From contig NCSJ02000253.1 in the NCBI GenBank assembly GCA_002812745.2, positions 1 to 62,507 on the forward strand: a DNA stretch of 62,507 nucleotides. The letters are read 5' to 3'. The notes under the pieces were generated by a model that worked only from the letters and a program-made list of their open reading frames with translations, was not told where the DNA came from and made no database searches. Of the stretch, positions 31,570 to 43,325 are shown one piece after another (position 1 is the first letter of the stretch; the number at the start of each line of letters is the position of its first letter). The stretch comes from Scytalidium lignicola (taxonomy: Eukaryota > Ascomycota > Leotiomycetes). Both the position numbers and the translations under genes were made by a program.

Positions 31570-33499
31570 TTATGCCTTCACAGCCTTCCTTCTCATAACA
31601 GTGCAATTAAAGTTTTTCTGCTGTACAAACCAGTTATTCTCGCTCCTCAGCTCCTCCAGTGGCTTGGTGAGCGTAAAATCGAACTTCTGTACCAATTCGG
31701 GGACGACCTTGGAGATTTCCATCAATGATATATTTTTGCCGATACAAGTTCGGGATCCATGGCCAAACTAGAAAATGGAATTAGTCTCTTGTCAACGAAA
31801 CAGCTAATAGAGGAGGAAGGGCAGGAGGGGGGGAATAATACGTACAGGTATCCAATATCGTTCCATCCGTGCGGCCTTCTCTGGGTCCTCGAGCCAACGC
31901 TCAGGTCTAAAAACATCTACGTCATCATCGAAGACTAATTTGTTTCGGTGGGCTACCCAGGAGTTAATTCCAACAACAGTCTGCAATACAAATATTAGCC
32001 CGTATGTAACAATACCGGCTTCAGGTCTATATCCAACTCACATTCTCTGGGAAGAAAACGTCCGAAATAGTTGCTCCCCCTTTGGGGACGACCCGACCCA
32101 TTGGAAGCCCAGTAGCTGGATGCATTCGGAGACCTTCCTTTATACAAGCTTGAAGATATGGCATCTTTTGAGACTCTTGAAATCGGATTGGGTGTGATAG
32201 CTCTCCTGCAGCGGCTTTCTCGTCGATTTCAGCACGTAACTGAAAGTATATTGTTAGCTTCATATTCTACGAAACAAGCAAGAGAAAAAGTAGCATACCT
32301 TTTTCATCGCCCCCGGGTTCTTTATTAATCCATACATAATGCCAGACAAACTCACACTAGTTGTATCACTTCCCGCAGCAATATTTGTGATACAGACACA
32401 CAATACATCGCCAAACGTGACCTTGTCCGGATTTGTCCGGTGCAGTCTCAACGTCTTTGCTAAAAAGTCATCATTTGTATCATTTTCACCCTTCTCTTCA
32501 TCTTCACGTATCCGCCGTTGGACTTGTTCTATAGTGAAGCCACTGATCCAGTTCAAGCCGGATTTTGTTGGGAGGAGGTCTAGGAATCGGTAAACTATCC
32601 TGTGAAACTCGTGGAATATTCCTACATGTGTGCAATATACCAGGTATGAGTGGAGAGCATGGAAGACGTTTGTGGGGTCATTTTCTCCGATGAGGAAACC
32701 GAACGATTTTGATAGCTGTTTCAAAGTCAGAATCAATTATGGCCATAGTTTTGTAATTCTATTATGGCGACTCACTGTGATCATTGAAATGCAATCGAAT
32801 GCGAAACGCTGAAGCCAGTGCTGCATGTTGAACGACTCTCCAGATGCAGCAAATCTTTCCATTACTGTTTCAAGATTCTCAATGCAGTGTACGACTGGAT
32901 CCTCCATGGACAAAAGGTGGGTGGTGGAATACAGAGATGCAACTTTCCGTCTATCTGATGCATGGCGCTGAGGATCCCGCTCGACGAAGAGGTTGGTGAT
33001 GTGCGGGTCAACACCTCCACTAGCAATGTACCATGGTCCCTAGAGATTATTTAGTATTTAGATATATCATCGACGAATATTTCGGTACCTTCGTGAACTC
33101 AGTTCCATGTCCATAAATGGTCTTGATCGCTTTTGGGTCATCAATGCTATAATCATTGGGACCTATTCGCACTATCGGACCTGATAATCGCGAGACGGGT
33201 TAGCATGCATCGAACAATTATCAAACTATTCTATGATGCAGATGTTTGGGGGAAATGAAACTAATCTTACCATATTTTTTGTGTAGTGCAATATTCGTCT
33301 TCTCAAAATCTCCCTTCCAAACCGCCCGCCAATACCAAAGCCTCGAAAACCTCGCCCAGAATGGACCAGGCACATGTCGAAGAGGCGAAGTGACAGCTTT
33401 GATGACTGTTCGAAGAGTGAGAAAAGAAACCACAAGACTACTTGCCAGTAGAATCTTCTGGGAAGTTGAAAGAGTTAGGAGGAAGTCTGCGTATGCCAT
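31570..33499 (-). CDS. Cytochrome P450 monooxygenase (pisatin-demethylase-like), intact
   Basis: ER-bound haem monooxygenase; substrate unknown. Seven exons join in frame: 33271-33499, 33089-33180, 32776-33039, 32299-32715, 32042-32239, 31846-31980, 31570-31767, giving 510 residues, normal for a fungal P450. Start chosen at MAYADFLL, just before a membrane anchor (ILLASSLVVSFLTL), then the proline hinge (RHVPGPFWARF). Motifs: I-helix AGSDTTS, K-helix ExxR as KEGLRMHP, FRPERW, and haem loop FGHGSRTCIGKNIS with the Cys ligand. No lesion found. Introns are 49-90 bp. Broad resemblance is to pisatin-demethylase-like CYPs; the subfamily cannot be fixed by eye. Other oxidoreductase and regulator genes lie within 16 kb. 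Confidence 0.95.
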
Positions 33500-34856
33500 C
33501 TTCACAACACATAGGTGTGAGAGAAAAGCAATGAAAAAGGATACCTCGCTCCAACAGAGCAAAAACTTCCTACCTACTCTCCTTGACTATGCGCCTCCCG
33601 GGAGTTCTTATACCTGGACCAATTGTGAGACATTGCCAGGCTAAGGAATTCTGGAGACAGCCCCTCGAATACCTGTTCTGGATCATCGCCCCCAACTACT
33701 TCCTACGCCATGTAGAAATAAAACCCACCTTTAGGAACCGAATTTCCTCCGGCTGGTATTCCGCTACTTCAGGAACGATACCCATTGGCTCAGGGAGTAT
33801 TTCAAGTATATCTGTGCTGTCAAGAAGAATGTCTTTGTGCCCACGGCCAAGATCTGTGCAGATTCGGGAATTGCCCATGAGGTTTGGGGTACTCCACGGG
33901 GTTCGCAGACGATAGTGCGGGGTTAACCTTCTCCGGAATAGGACCTGGGCAAGTGGGACAAGTCCGTACTATAGAGGAGATAGTTCGAGATGAACAACGC
34001 ATCTACGGAGGCATCCCAGTGGGCCGGAAACGTCGGGGCGACCTTTGTTTACTAGCAGGTACGTTTGACGGTAATTCTTACAGGTATGGCAAGAGATTCT
34101 TGAGGTCCATGAACCGTACAATGACTTCTGTCTGCATTCGCTTTATTATCTTCAAGTACGGCAAATAATTTTGCATGACAACACCTGAAACTAAAGATTC
34201 CGACTTTATTGATCGTAGCGAAGCCCGTAAGGGAACTTCTATGTGGATGTAGCTCATTGCTTAGATTTATATATCCTCGTAAATCCTTCCAAGATCAGAT
34301 TTGTTCAAACTCACTTCGGTCGCAAAATGCCATTAATATCAACTTGCATCATTTATTCTAGTAATACAGTAATACACATTGATTTTACCACCGCATATCA
34401 CTTCTAGTTTGAGCATTGCCGTCGGCTTCTTCCAGGACCAAAAATTGGACGAGATCTGCCAATTATTATTAAGCTTCGACGTTTGACTTAAAATATGTCC
34501 CCCAGCGAGCCCAGTGATTCTCAACCAATCAGATTACTTCCCAATCACGATAATTAACGTTCGACGGTGTCTCTCCCCAGTCAAGATCTTGAAATTATTG
34601 TGTCCTTTGTTGAGGTAAAGGTTGAGGGGAAACAATATCCATTGTCGAAATGCTCGACGTGTGTCTCGTTGATATTTCTTTGTGTGGTAAACAAAGTACT
34701 TGACACAAAGTCTCTATTGTGTCCTGCCGTCTTTGTTCTCAAATCTAGGTTAAGTACCCCAGCCTTGATCCATCCGCAGAGATTAAAAAANGTTTGGAAA
34801 ACTTCACAACCAAGTGACATACTATTAATAACTAACTAGGTTGAACATCTATCAAG
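33500..34856. other. P450 upstream region with a coding-like stretch
   Basis: The P450 promoter should be at the left edge. On the plus strand, about 33740-33935 reads WLREYFKYICAVKKNVFV and AKICADSGIAHEVWG in one frame, which looks protein-like, but stops surround it and no start or family is evident. It may be a gene fragment. An N at 34791 lies after an A6 run. Confidence 0.35.
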
Positions 34857-35108
34857 ATGTGCAAAATAACAATCACCTTCTACACCCAGTGTGGACACGA
34901 GGTGGAGGACAGAGAAAAATGCATTGCAAAGCTGTCTAAATTGAAGAAGTTCGTGGGAAATTTCACAGGCAGCAGGAGCACAAATGACCAATCTAAGACT
35001 ACGCTCTGTCAGGAGCAAGTTACAGAGATTCCAGTTGCAGATTTATGCACGAGTTGTACAACACGGCTGAATCACGAGTCATGGGCACGTGGCGGCAAGC
35101 GCAGTTAG
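34857..35108 (+). CDS. Small cysteine-containing protein, family unrecognised
   Basis: 83 residues, one exon, ATG at 34857. It starts MCKITITFYTQCGHEVEDRE and has a His next to a Cys (CGH), a later single Cys, and a CTSC pair near the end. Such Cys/His spacing suits metal binding or disulfides, but there is no signal peptide and no known domain that I can name. A Kozak-like AAGATG precedes the start. Small fungal proteins opening with MCK..T/F..Y..CGH recur in my experience of these genomes, so I think it is real; function unknown. Confidence 0.55.
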   Translation: MCKITITFYTQCGHEVEDREKCIAKLSKLKKFVGNFTGSRSTNDQSKTTLCQEQVTEIPVADLCTSCTTRLNHESWARGGKRS

Positions 35109-35683
35109 AGCTTCTGCCATGAAACAGTAGGTGATATATGACCCCGGGGGTAGTTCAATTCTTACCAAACAGCAATGCTGCCTTGGGTTTCCATAAATTT
35201 TAGTTGATATCTTCAGATAGTGTTCTAGAAGAAGTTATAATAGTCAATACAAAGTCTATTTCTAATTACCAATGAATACAGTAGTGTCATACAGCTATAT
35301 AAGAATAATTTTAATAAAAGTTCAATATCATCTGACCTCTTCTTCCTATTTATTATTCAGTCTCTAAGATGCACATCACTACTAATCTTATCTAGTTTCA
35401 TTTATAGTTCTATGCGACTTTAATCCTTCCGTTTTCGTTCTAGAAATCTACTCGCTACATAGCTTGAGAAGAGTCATTGCATTAAATGACAACTCTTTCG
35501 GACTCATGGCCATTAGTATAAAGTATAACATAGTTTCAGCAAGCAGGTAATGCTGCAGAATAAGACAAATTGGTATAGAAATACATTAACGTGATAAAGT
35601 GATGGTCATTCGTAATTATATTCCGCTATTCATTTTCGTAGTCTAGGAGTAATTGCATCATCTAAGAGCTATGTCATCTATCT
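35109..35683. other. Intergenic, nothing recognised
   Basis: Converging 3' flanks of the small protein gene and the kinase gene. No gene seen. Confidence 0.45.
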
Positions 35684-37416
35684 CTATGTTTCTTGCTCCA
35701 AAATATGCTCAAAAGCAACGTCATGCAATGCATCCTCAGCCGTAATCCTGGTCAGGGGATCCCAAGAAATCATTCTCTTTATCAGGTCGATAGGCTCGGC
35801 CCCAACCACAACCTTCATCGCATTCATGACTGCTCCCCCGTTTTTTCCATTTCTATTAGTGTTAATATCTAAGTTTTTCAGCACACTCTCGTGGCCTGAC
35901 CGTGTCACTTCTTTCCACAGCCATTCTTTGCGGAAAAGTAATTGATAGGCTGATAATCCTAGGCCCCAGATGTCAACTTTGTTGGTGTAGGGCTTCCAAA
36001 CTGTATGCCTCTTTAACCCAATCACTTCGGGAGCCAAGTAAGGGATGGTTCCTACTCCGTGATCTTCGGACGTCTTTTCCCATGTTGCGCTTCCGAAGTC
36101 AATGATCATTGCTCGTGGGGGCATGCGAGATACAATAACGAGATTCCCTGGCTTGATATCCCGATGCGTAAGGCCTCTGCTATGGATATAGGCCAACCCT
36201 TCCAGGCACTGATGCAGAATTACGAGACGGTCAGATAGAGGCATTGCAGAGGAGATGAGATCGTGAAAGGATGTTGTGGCGAGTGGCGAATAGATTAAGT
36301 AGACTTCGTCGATGTTGTTTGGTCCTGTATGTTTCTCATCGCCGCCGAGATAGACGGTTTCGAGGAGCTTACAGATACGTTCCTGTAAGATAGTGTTAGA
36401 TATAGTCCCTTCTTTTTCACATTGACAAAAGTAAATAATAAAAGTCTCACATGATGGCCTAGGGTTTTGAGTACATCAACTTCATGCATAACTCGTGCAA
36501 AGTTGAACCGGTTTCTTTTCATCTTCTTGATGGCTACAGGCGATCCGTTCTTCCTATCTACTCCAACAGACACCGTACATGTTGATCCTTCTGCAAATAC
36601 ACTCTGAACAGCGTAGTTCTGAAGCTCATAATCGTACCCCGAGGGCGTTGGATTCAGGAACGAGGGCTGTTCTTGAAGCTGTCCGGCAGCTTTCCTGGCA
36701 CGCTCAAGTTCGGCCTTGTACACTCTTGGGTCCAAATTTGTGAACTCCAGTGTATAGGCCAGGTCGCCAAACGTGATTCCCGTGTTCACGGAGGTAATGG
36801 CTCGTTGGTCTTTCCGGAACTCATCGGTCCCATTGATGACCACTTTGCGCATGTCTGAAATGAGTAGTAAGGTACCTGACTGACTGTGTTTAAGTCGCGC
36901 GTGTCTTCCCGCAACATGATTTTGCCCCTTGCCAGGCGCCAGAAGCAGATCCACGCCGCCATGCTCGAGGTCCTTACGTCCAGTTCCGGCAATCCAGCCC
37001 AGGCCGGGCGCTAGTGATGGAATGCTCATATTCAGTCGATAGTAACCCGTCCACCAGCGCTGCGTGACTTTGTGTTCACTTTCCGTATCACTGGCACTCA
37101 GCTCGGCGAAAAACTCGACCTGAGTGCTGTTGATGTGGATGAACTTGCGCGCATGGGCGTACTTGGTCACATCGTTCTTGAGCATCTCCGCAACATCGTT
37201 GAAGGCACTCCTGGCAAGACGGTTGGCTGGCACCAGCCGCGCAAAATCGCCATGATGCTCGTCCTTCTCGTTGAAGGAGTTACTGGCACTTCGCAGCACG
37301 TGCTCGGCCTCCGAGAGAACTATCTCGGGAGTCGCAGTGTTGGGCACGGTGGCGATCTCTTCCTCAGTCTCAGGCGCATGGTTGTGGTCGTCGAGCTTGG
37401 CGGACCCGCGTTTCAT
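35684..37416 (-). CDS. FHA-domain Ser/Thr protein kinase (Chk2/Rad53-like order), intact
   Basis: Two exons, 36451-37416 and 35684-36382 (intron 36383-36450), encode 554 residues. An acidic N-terminus precedes an FHA-like region (GRHARLKHSQSGTLLLISD, then the phosphopeptide-binding fold) and a kinase domain: glycine loop FAEGSTCTVSVG, Lys in VAIKKMKR, catalytic loop THRDIKPGNL, DFG in IIDFGSATW, activation-segment end YLAPEV, and DIWGLGLSAYQLL. Catalytic residues are all there, so an active kinase is likely. FHA domains bind phosphothreonine; FHA followed by kinase is the order in checkpoint kinases, but the general sequence is not close enough to claim orthology. The start ATG is the first in a Kozak-compatible context. 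Confidence 0.88.
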
Positions 37417-39205
37417 CGGGCTATTGCTACCTGGACGGCGTGTAAGGAGCTGTGTACGGAGAATAACAATACTGCTGGATCAAACATAGGATAGGAGAGA
37501 TATGCAAGCTGGGTATAATAATGCTGGGGGAATAAGAATAATGAAAAGTTATGCGGAGGGACTCTGCCTCGTACCTGTGTTGTCGAAGTTGTAAGACGAG
37601 CCGAAGTTGCTCCCCAGCTGCGCAAAGACTTCCGCCCTTGCCCGCCGCCAGCCTCGCTCTCGTTCCCGCATGCGGTTCGGCCTCGCCTCCTCCTCCTCGC
37701 CATCATCATTCTTCTTTTTCTTCTTCTTGATCCATCTTCCGACAGCAACACAACACCAAGCATTGCGCATGCTAGTCTCTCGACCCTAACATGAATTGTC
37801 GCGAGCAGAGCGATTCCAACGACAACAACAATGATGATGATGATGCTAGCCAGTGAGCGATATATATTTGTATTCGACGTTCTTGGCTCTTGACTCGCGA
37901 CGACTCGGAAGGCCCGAGCCACCCCTTTTGCCTCTCCCCTACTGCGACAACAGGCCCCCCGATGCTTCCGCCATTGGCCCTGTGAGGGAATTTAGCTATC
38001 CACATTATCTTTGGCCCTGATGACACAGGTTCTAAGCCCTGTTGCTGGTGGCAACGACTCTCCTTTTTGCGGGATTTATGGAGATTTGGGAATGGCGACG
38101 ATCGACTCGCCCTTCCTGATTGCCTCGGAACTCGAAAACCAACCACCTAAATACGACAAAACGACGCTCACTACAACCGCATCTCCATAAGCCGGCATAG
38201 CCACAGTGTTATCTTGGCGTATATGGAGTAGACTACTCCGTACACTGGCCTTGACGGTGTTTCAAGGTGATCTCAATGAAAGGTGGGGGATTGATGTTCG
38301 CTGCGTAGACGGTTCCGTGCCGGAGATAACAACGCCGTCAAGAGTTCGTCTCTATACTTTAGAACTATTTCAAACCCTTCGAATGCGAATGTGACTGCGA
38401 CTGCGATATCGTACTTGAATTTGGCAATATGATATCGAGTGGAAAGTATATGTATATATTTGTGGAGGTTTTCGACGACTATGAAAGGATACGGGATGGA
38501 AAGCCCCTCATAGATGCACCTTGTCAATCGCCATCTCCACTCCACGTCCTAGCCGTGAAGTAAGATATGTTGGTAAGTGGACAATCGATATTGTTAATGT
38601 TTTTCTTATACCATCTTGACTTTCTATGAAAAATGGACGGTTGTTGCTCTTTCCAAATGATTCCAAGTCTGTCGAAGGAGGCTTCCCTTGACTCACTTTT
38701 CTTCTGCTGCTTGGTATTGTAATACGAGTTTGTTGCCAACACACTAGTTATTATCTTTTTATTTCTACTACTCCTAAAATATACACAGCGCCAGTACCAA
38801 TTACAGCTTCAGACGTGTCAATCCATGTAGAAAAAGAAGTAGCCGCATTGCAAGTAATTCATCGTGAAGTCAAGATGATCTTTCGGACTCTATCCTATCT
38901 ATTAACGATGCAGCATATCCAAAATTTGGAACAAGTTGTGATCATGACAGCACCGCTAAGTAGTTTCTACCTCGAGTCGTTATTTATAACGAAGTGAATG
39001 ACTAGGGCCATAAACTTTACTCTTGGCGGCTTCTTCAAAGTTAGATTCGATCGGGTAGCCGTTGCAGACCGCCCTATATTGCTAGACTATGAGAACAAAT
39101 GTACTGTGTTGATTGTGTCATTGGTTAGTTTAACGGTGTCTTTTGTGAGATTTACGATGAGAAATAGCTTTTGGGGGGGGAATAGATATATTAAATGTGA
39201 TGAAT
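37417..39205. other. Promoter side of the kinase and 1.8-kb spacer with microsatellites
   Basis: The strip 37417-37950 is rich in short repeats: CCT triplets and CTT runs near 37680-37735 and GAT/ACA triplets near 37820-37850. A minus-strand open frame there (37413-37922) is low-complexity and overlaps the kinase start, so I reject it as a gene. The rest to 39205 holds no supported gene. Confidence 0.5.
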
Positions 39206-41338
39206 CTATAATTTTCCTTCAAAATCGTTTATATTCATATCTGATACGTCTTGACCCGAAACAAGCGGATCAAACGTCGCCCAATCCATATTTTCAAACT
39301 CATCACCCATGAAATTGAAAGAATCCAGCCATCCATGTGTTTCTACATTTCCTTCAATCCACTCACTTTGAGGCTGTAATGATAGGGCTCGGAGATCAAC
39401 ATTTTGCGCGCTATTATGTGAAGACTGCAGGTCGGAGGAAAGAGTTGGTGACATTTGAGAAGGATGTGATCCACCTAAGATGATGGAAATTGCGTGTGCG
39501 ACATGTCGTGCATCTATACTACTTGCAGACTTCGCGATACATATAACCCTTGCCTGTTCAAGCAGTGGCAGTATTTCATTCTCTACAGTAGAGTTGATTG
39601 CTGAATACCGAGAACCTCTCTTTCGGCGGATGTTAATTGCTAGGCAGAGCACCATGATTCCTAAGTGAAAATCATTCATAGTGAAGTTGGTCAACATCCA
39701 GCGCTCTTTGTATAGATGGCCGCCGGGTACGAACTCTTTAAACATGTTGATAAATTGACTCACAAGGCTTTTACCAGCTTCTATACAAGACCGAGTACTG
39801 AAGAGGTTCCCTCGAGTCATGTATTTGCGATGAAGGACACAGAGACTTTTCTGGTAGATGAATTCCACGTATAGTCTGGTCATGACAAGAAAAGGCATGT
39901 CTATAAGGGACTCCGCAAGGGGACGTGTCCGCAGGATATCAGGGATAGTCGTATGCATTTGTCGAATTTCTTTATCTAGCTCAAAAATTTCTGCTTCTGA
40001 CTTTTCGTTGAAAGAGAGAGCATCTTTGCAGACTTTGCTGAAACCGACTATTTGCTTGTCTTTGACAATGAACCAAAGAAGCTTTGTAGGCTCGTTCTCG
40101 GGACGAGAAGGTGGTAAAATTTGTGTATCTACATCAAAATCCGAGTCCAACAGGTTGCTGGGAGATCTGGTATCGCAATTTTCTAGGCAAATATTACTCG
40201 GGAGTCCAAGTTGAAATGAAGTCATCACATCTATTTGCTTGAAAACGGACCAGAATCGTCTACGCATTTCACCTTCAAACACAGTAAATGATCCGAAGGA
40301 ATCTGGATCTCGATGATACCCCATTTCGTATGCCATGCGCACAGCCATAGCAAAGATTGTTCCAGCTTCTCGCGAGGGCTCAAGGCTACGCAAATTTTTG
40401 CAATGGGCGTACAGAGTTAGTGCCTCAAGCACAAATTGCTGTGGACGATGATATTTTCCTATGACTAGGCATTGCCCAGCAGCTGCATGGAAAACAGAGA
40501 ATTTGGTGGCGACATCTTGTGGTGGTGAATAAGCACATCCAATTGACGCCCGTATCAGAGAGGCCATGCAAGAAATAGAGAACAATATGGAAAGCCACAG
40601 AGGGTTGACATTTTCCGGATATTCCCAAAAGTCCTGGTACTGACGCTGAAAATGGTACGTATGCATTAATGGAAGAGTAAAATTCTTTCCTTCAAAGTAC
40701 GTTGTGACAAATCGATCAAGATCAGCTTTTGAGGGGAGGTACTGAGAAATGATCTGCTGTATAGAGTAATCCTTCGGAGAGCCGAATATAACCTCATTTC
40801 CAAGACCAGTGGTTTCTAGCGAAGTAGCTCTATCTGTTTCCTGGACATCTATCTGACTAGCCAGAACAACCTTCAATTCCTGGATGTCGTCCAGGACCGC
40901 GGACCAATGAGTGGAACCAACATATCTGGCCTCATCAACTCTGTCATCCTGCGTCAGACCAACAGACTGTTTTAAGACTTGAGGCGGCTCTGGTGAATTT
41001 TTTACTTTTATTGAAGATTCGGAATTATTACCAGGCTGTATCAACGCTTGGCTTTGCATTAGAAGTTTGACAAGTGACTCCAGATGTGTTAGTCGGTCTT
41101 CCGCTGTTGAATGGTGACCGTTATCCGCTTTTGTAGACCGCTGGTAAGAGCAAGAAGCTGCGCCATCCCTTTTCACGCAGCTACTGCATGGCTGGCCACG
41201 ATCGCATCGAAGTTTTGATTTGCGACATTGATTGCACACAAGCGATTCTCGAAGTCGTTTCGTGACCCTTATAGAAGACTCGTGAGTATTTTCTTTATAT
41301 GCCCGGAACCTGCCAGTCAATCTCGAAAAGTCTGCCAT
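39206..41338 (-). CDS. Zn2Cys6 transcription factor (fungal_TF_MHR), intact, 710 aa
   Basis: One long intronless frame. The cluster at about residues 35-63 is CNQCRKSKLRCDRGQPCSSC followed by a sixth Cys (SCSYQ). A coiled dimer region follows (DRLTHLESLVKLLMQ), then the middle homology region with GTIFAMAVRMAYEMGYHRDP and EMRRRFWSVFKQID, both hallmark motifs. Length is normal for the class and no lesion is seen. It is a nuclear DNA-binding regulator; targets unknown. The SDR lies about 600 bp away in the same orientation. A perfect palindrome lies 62 bp upstream of its ATG, and could be its own binding site. Confidence 0.95.
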   Translation of the reverse strand: MADFSRLTGRFRAYKENTHESSIRVTKRLRESLVCNQCRKSKLRCDRGQPCSSCVKRDGAASCSYQRSTKADNGHHSTAEDRLTHLESLVKLLMQSQALIQPGNNSESSIKVKNSPEPPQVLKQSVGLTQDDRVDEARYVGSTHWSAVLDDIQELKVVLASQIDVQETDRATSLETTGLGNEVIFGSPKDYSIQQIISQYLPSKADLDRFVTTYFEGKNFTLPLMHTYHFQRQYQDFWEYPENVNPLWLSILFSISCMASLIRASIGCAYSPPQDVATKFSVFHAAAGQCLVIGKYHRPQQFVLEALTLYAHCKNLRSLEPSREAGTIFAMAVRMAYEMGYHRDPDSFGSFTVFEGEMRRRFWSVFKQIDVMTSFQLGLPSNICLENCDTRSPSNLLDSDFDVDTQILPPSRPENEPTKLLWFIVKDKQIVGFSKVCKDALSFNEKSEAEIFELDKEIRQMHTTIPDILRTRPLAESLIDMPFLVMTRLYVEFIYQKSLCVLHRKYMTRGNLFSTRSCIEAGKSLVSQFINMFKEFVPGGHLYKERWMLTNFTMNDFHLGIMVLCLAINIRRKRGSRYSAINSTVENEILPLLEQARVICIAKSASSIDARHVAHAISIILGGSHPSQMSPTLSSDLQSSHNSAQNVDLRALSLQPQSEWIEGNVETHGWLDSFNFMGDEFENMDWATFDPLVSGQDVSDMNINDFEGKL

Positions 41339-41946
41339 AATTTAGTAGCTAACTCCTCGCTGGGATAATAAGGTCGACAATGTGTATAAAGAGTTGAGTT
41401 GGGTTTGAGTACCTCAAACCCACTATACTGTGGTATACGACTCAAACTCGACTCAGATTAAGTACTAATCCTATTTCAGCTTAGATCCTAGGTATAAGCT
41501 GATTATGAGAAAAATTCACGTAAAAAGCGAGTTTCCACGTGATCATCATGTGAAATTTCTACTTCATTTAATGCATATCACTACAAGTATAAATATGTTA
41601 ATAATCAAAAGAAATTTAATACATGTTTATATCTAATCTGAAGCAGGTTATTCCCGTCATGGGATTGGGTCGTCATCGACCGGACTACATCGTGAATGAA
41701 CCAATCTAAAGGTGATGATCTGCCAATATATGAGTTACATGTTTTTTCAGATAGCACAACCTAGTAGGAGGGGTTGGACTAAATCATCATTAAGACATAT
41801 TCTTGAGGCACACTTTGACATACAGGTTGGCTAGCGAAATAGGTACACGGTACCACAGGTTTATATCTTATAAATACTAAATTGTGTGAACCTTCCCCGA
41901 CATTGTTGCCATTCAACAGTTTTTGCCTAGGAATACGTCCTGAAAA
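41339..41946. other. Intergenic between the Zn2Cys6 gene and the SDR
   Basis: Contains the regulator promoter and the 3' flank of the SDR gene. A CACGTG E-box-like site is near 41538. No gene seen. Confidence 0.45.
41400..41422. promoter_or_regulatory. Palindrome upstream of the Zn2Cys6 gene
   Basis: Arms TGGGTTTGAG and CTCAAACCCA with a TAC spacer, 62 bp before the regulator start codon. Related half-words (CTCAAA, ACTCAA) recur at 41441-41455. Zn2Cys6 dimers often bind spaced palindromes, so autoregulation is possible but unproven. Confidence 0.45.
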
Positions 41947-42802
41947 CTACCATGGCTGAATACCACTCCTGCGAATTACCTTTCCAACGTCCCCATCTCG
42001 GGCGCCTTCCACAACATCACGGACAAAATCTGCACCTATAACTGGATCTAGTGCACCCATCCTCTTGTTCTTTTCTTGATCACCACCCAGACCAGTAGCT
42101 AGGAAGCCGGGCGAGACGGCCCAGACTTTAACGCCGTCTTCCTTGAGGATTCGTGTCCATTCTCGCATTACCATGTTCATGCCTGTCTTACTGGATCGAT
42201 AAGCTGGGACAAACAGGCCTGGTATTTGCTTGGGCCAACCCTTTCCTGGGGACTGATTGAACCGGAGCGAAAGGTCCTCGCTTCCAGCCAGAGTTGAAGT
42301 GCCACTCGCGATAAATATAAGTCTTGGATCTAAGGATTTTAAGAGGAGTGGCACAAAAGTATGAGTGAGAATATTTGTTCCAGTCGTATTGACGTTCCAT
42401 GACTTGTTCCATGCCTCACGCATAGTCATCTTTCCGGAGGCTAGCTCACTGTCAAACATCGCTCCTATACAAAAATTAATCATTAATGCTTTGTGGAGAA
42501 TATAAAGAATATCTACCAGCATTATTAATCAGGATATCCACCCGTCCATACTGGTTGGAAATAAAATCAAACGCCCTCTGAATAGATTCGTCATCCTCGA
42601 TATCTACCTGTACTAGCGCTGTTACAGTAGCGCTCTGAGGAAATTCCGATTTCACTTCTTGGGCTGCAGCATTGGCTTTTTCAATACTACGGCTGCCAAG
42701 GAGTATTGTGTATTGTTTAGAGGAGCGAAACAAAGCTTTCACGGTTTCCAATCCAAGCCCAGCATTGGCACCAGTGATAAAAACGATTGGATTGGCGGTC
42801 AT
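41947..42802 (-). CDS. Short-chain dehydrogenase/reductase, intact
   Basis: NAD(P)-dependent oxidoreductase, 267 residues from two exons (42517-42802 and 41947-42464) with a 52-bp intron that keeps the frame within NNAG. Motifs: cofactor loop TGANAGLG, the GSRSIEKA segment where an Arg after the second strand favours NADPH, DILINNAG, catalytic Ser in FIASGTS, and YRSSK (Tyr and Lys). PGFLATGLGG follows. Length and motifs are complete. It resembles fungal carbonyl-reductase-type SDRs. Substrate unknown. It lies 0.6 kb from the 710-aa regulator, on the same strand, and about 6 kb from the AKR. Confidence 0.93.
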
Positions 42803-43325
42803 GTTTGTTTTTTGGATTGTATACGTTAACTAATTGAGTGAAAATGAGATAGTTACCGACTGGAGGAGAATCCTGCCTTTATATTCTCTTTTCCTTCAGT
42901 TAACTTGGACGACGAAGCTGGCGTATTTGAAAGCCTCGGAGTTTATCTGGTAATTCCGCATTTAGGAAATATATTCGGCCGAGATCCACTATATTACCAC
43001 TTTAGAACTTGCTAGTTTTATCCACCAACGATGCTTCTAGTGCTGCTATTTTACAAGATAGAAATGCCTCCGTGATGATATTAAGGTAAAAAGAGTCATC
43101 ATACCATAGATATATATCACAGTGCGAAGTTTAGTTATTATATGGACGATTCATTTTAAATAACTATTCCTCCAGAGTGCAATCTAGCAGTGCCTTATAA
43201 AGAGTAGTTGTGTTTGTTATCATCTTATGCAATACCTAGATACTAACATCCTTCTCAAATAAAATTGTCATTTGTGTGATGTTGGGTGGGAAAATTTGTA
43301 GAAAGATATTGCGGTTGATTACTTA
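42803..43325. other. SDR promoter and spacer
   Basis: Upstream flank of the SDR start. No gene seen. Ends at the TTA target duplication of the next element. Confidence 0.45.

Noticed and set aside
37413..37922. 169-codon minus-strand frame upstream of the kinase
   Set aside because: Low-complexity codons from triplet repeats, overlaps the kinase start, no motif; more likely promoter or 5' UTR.
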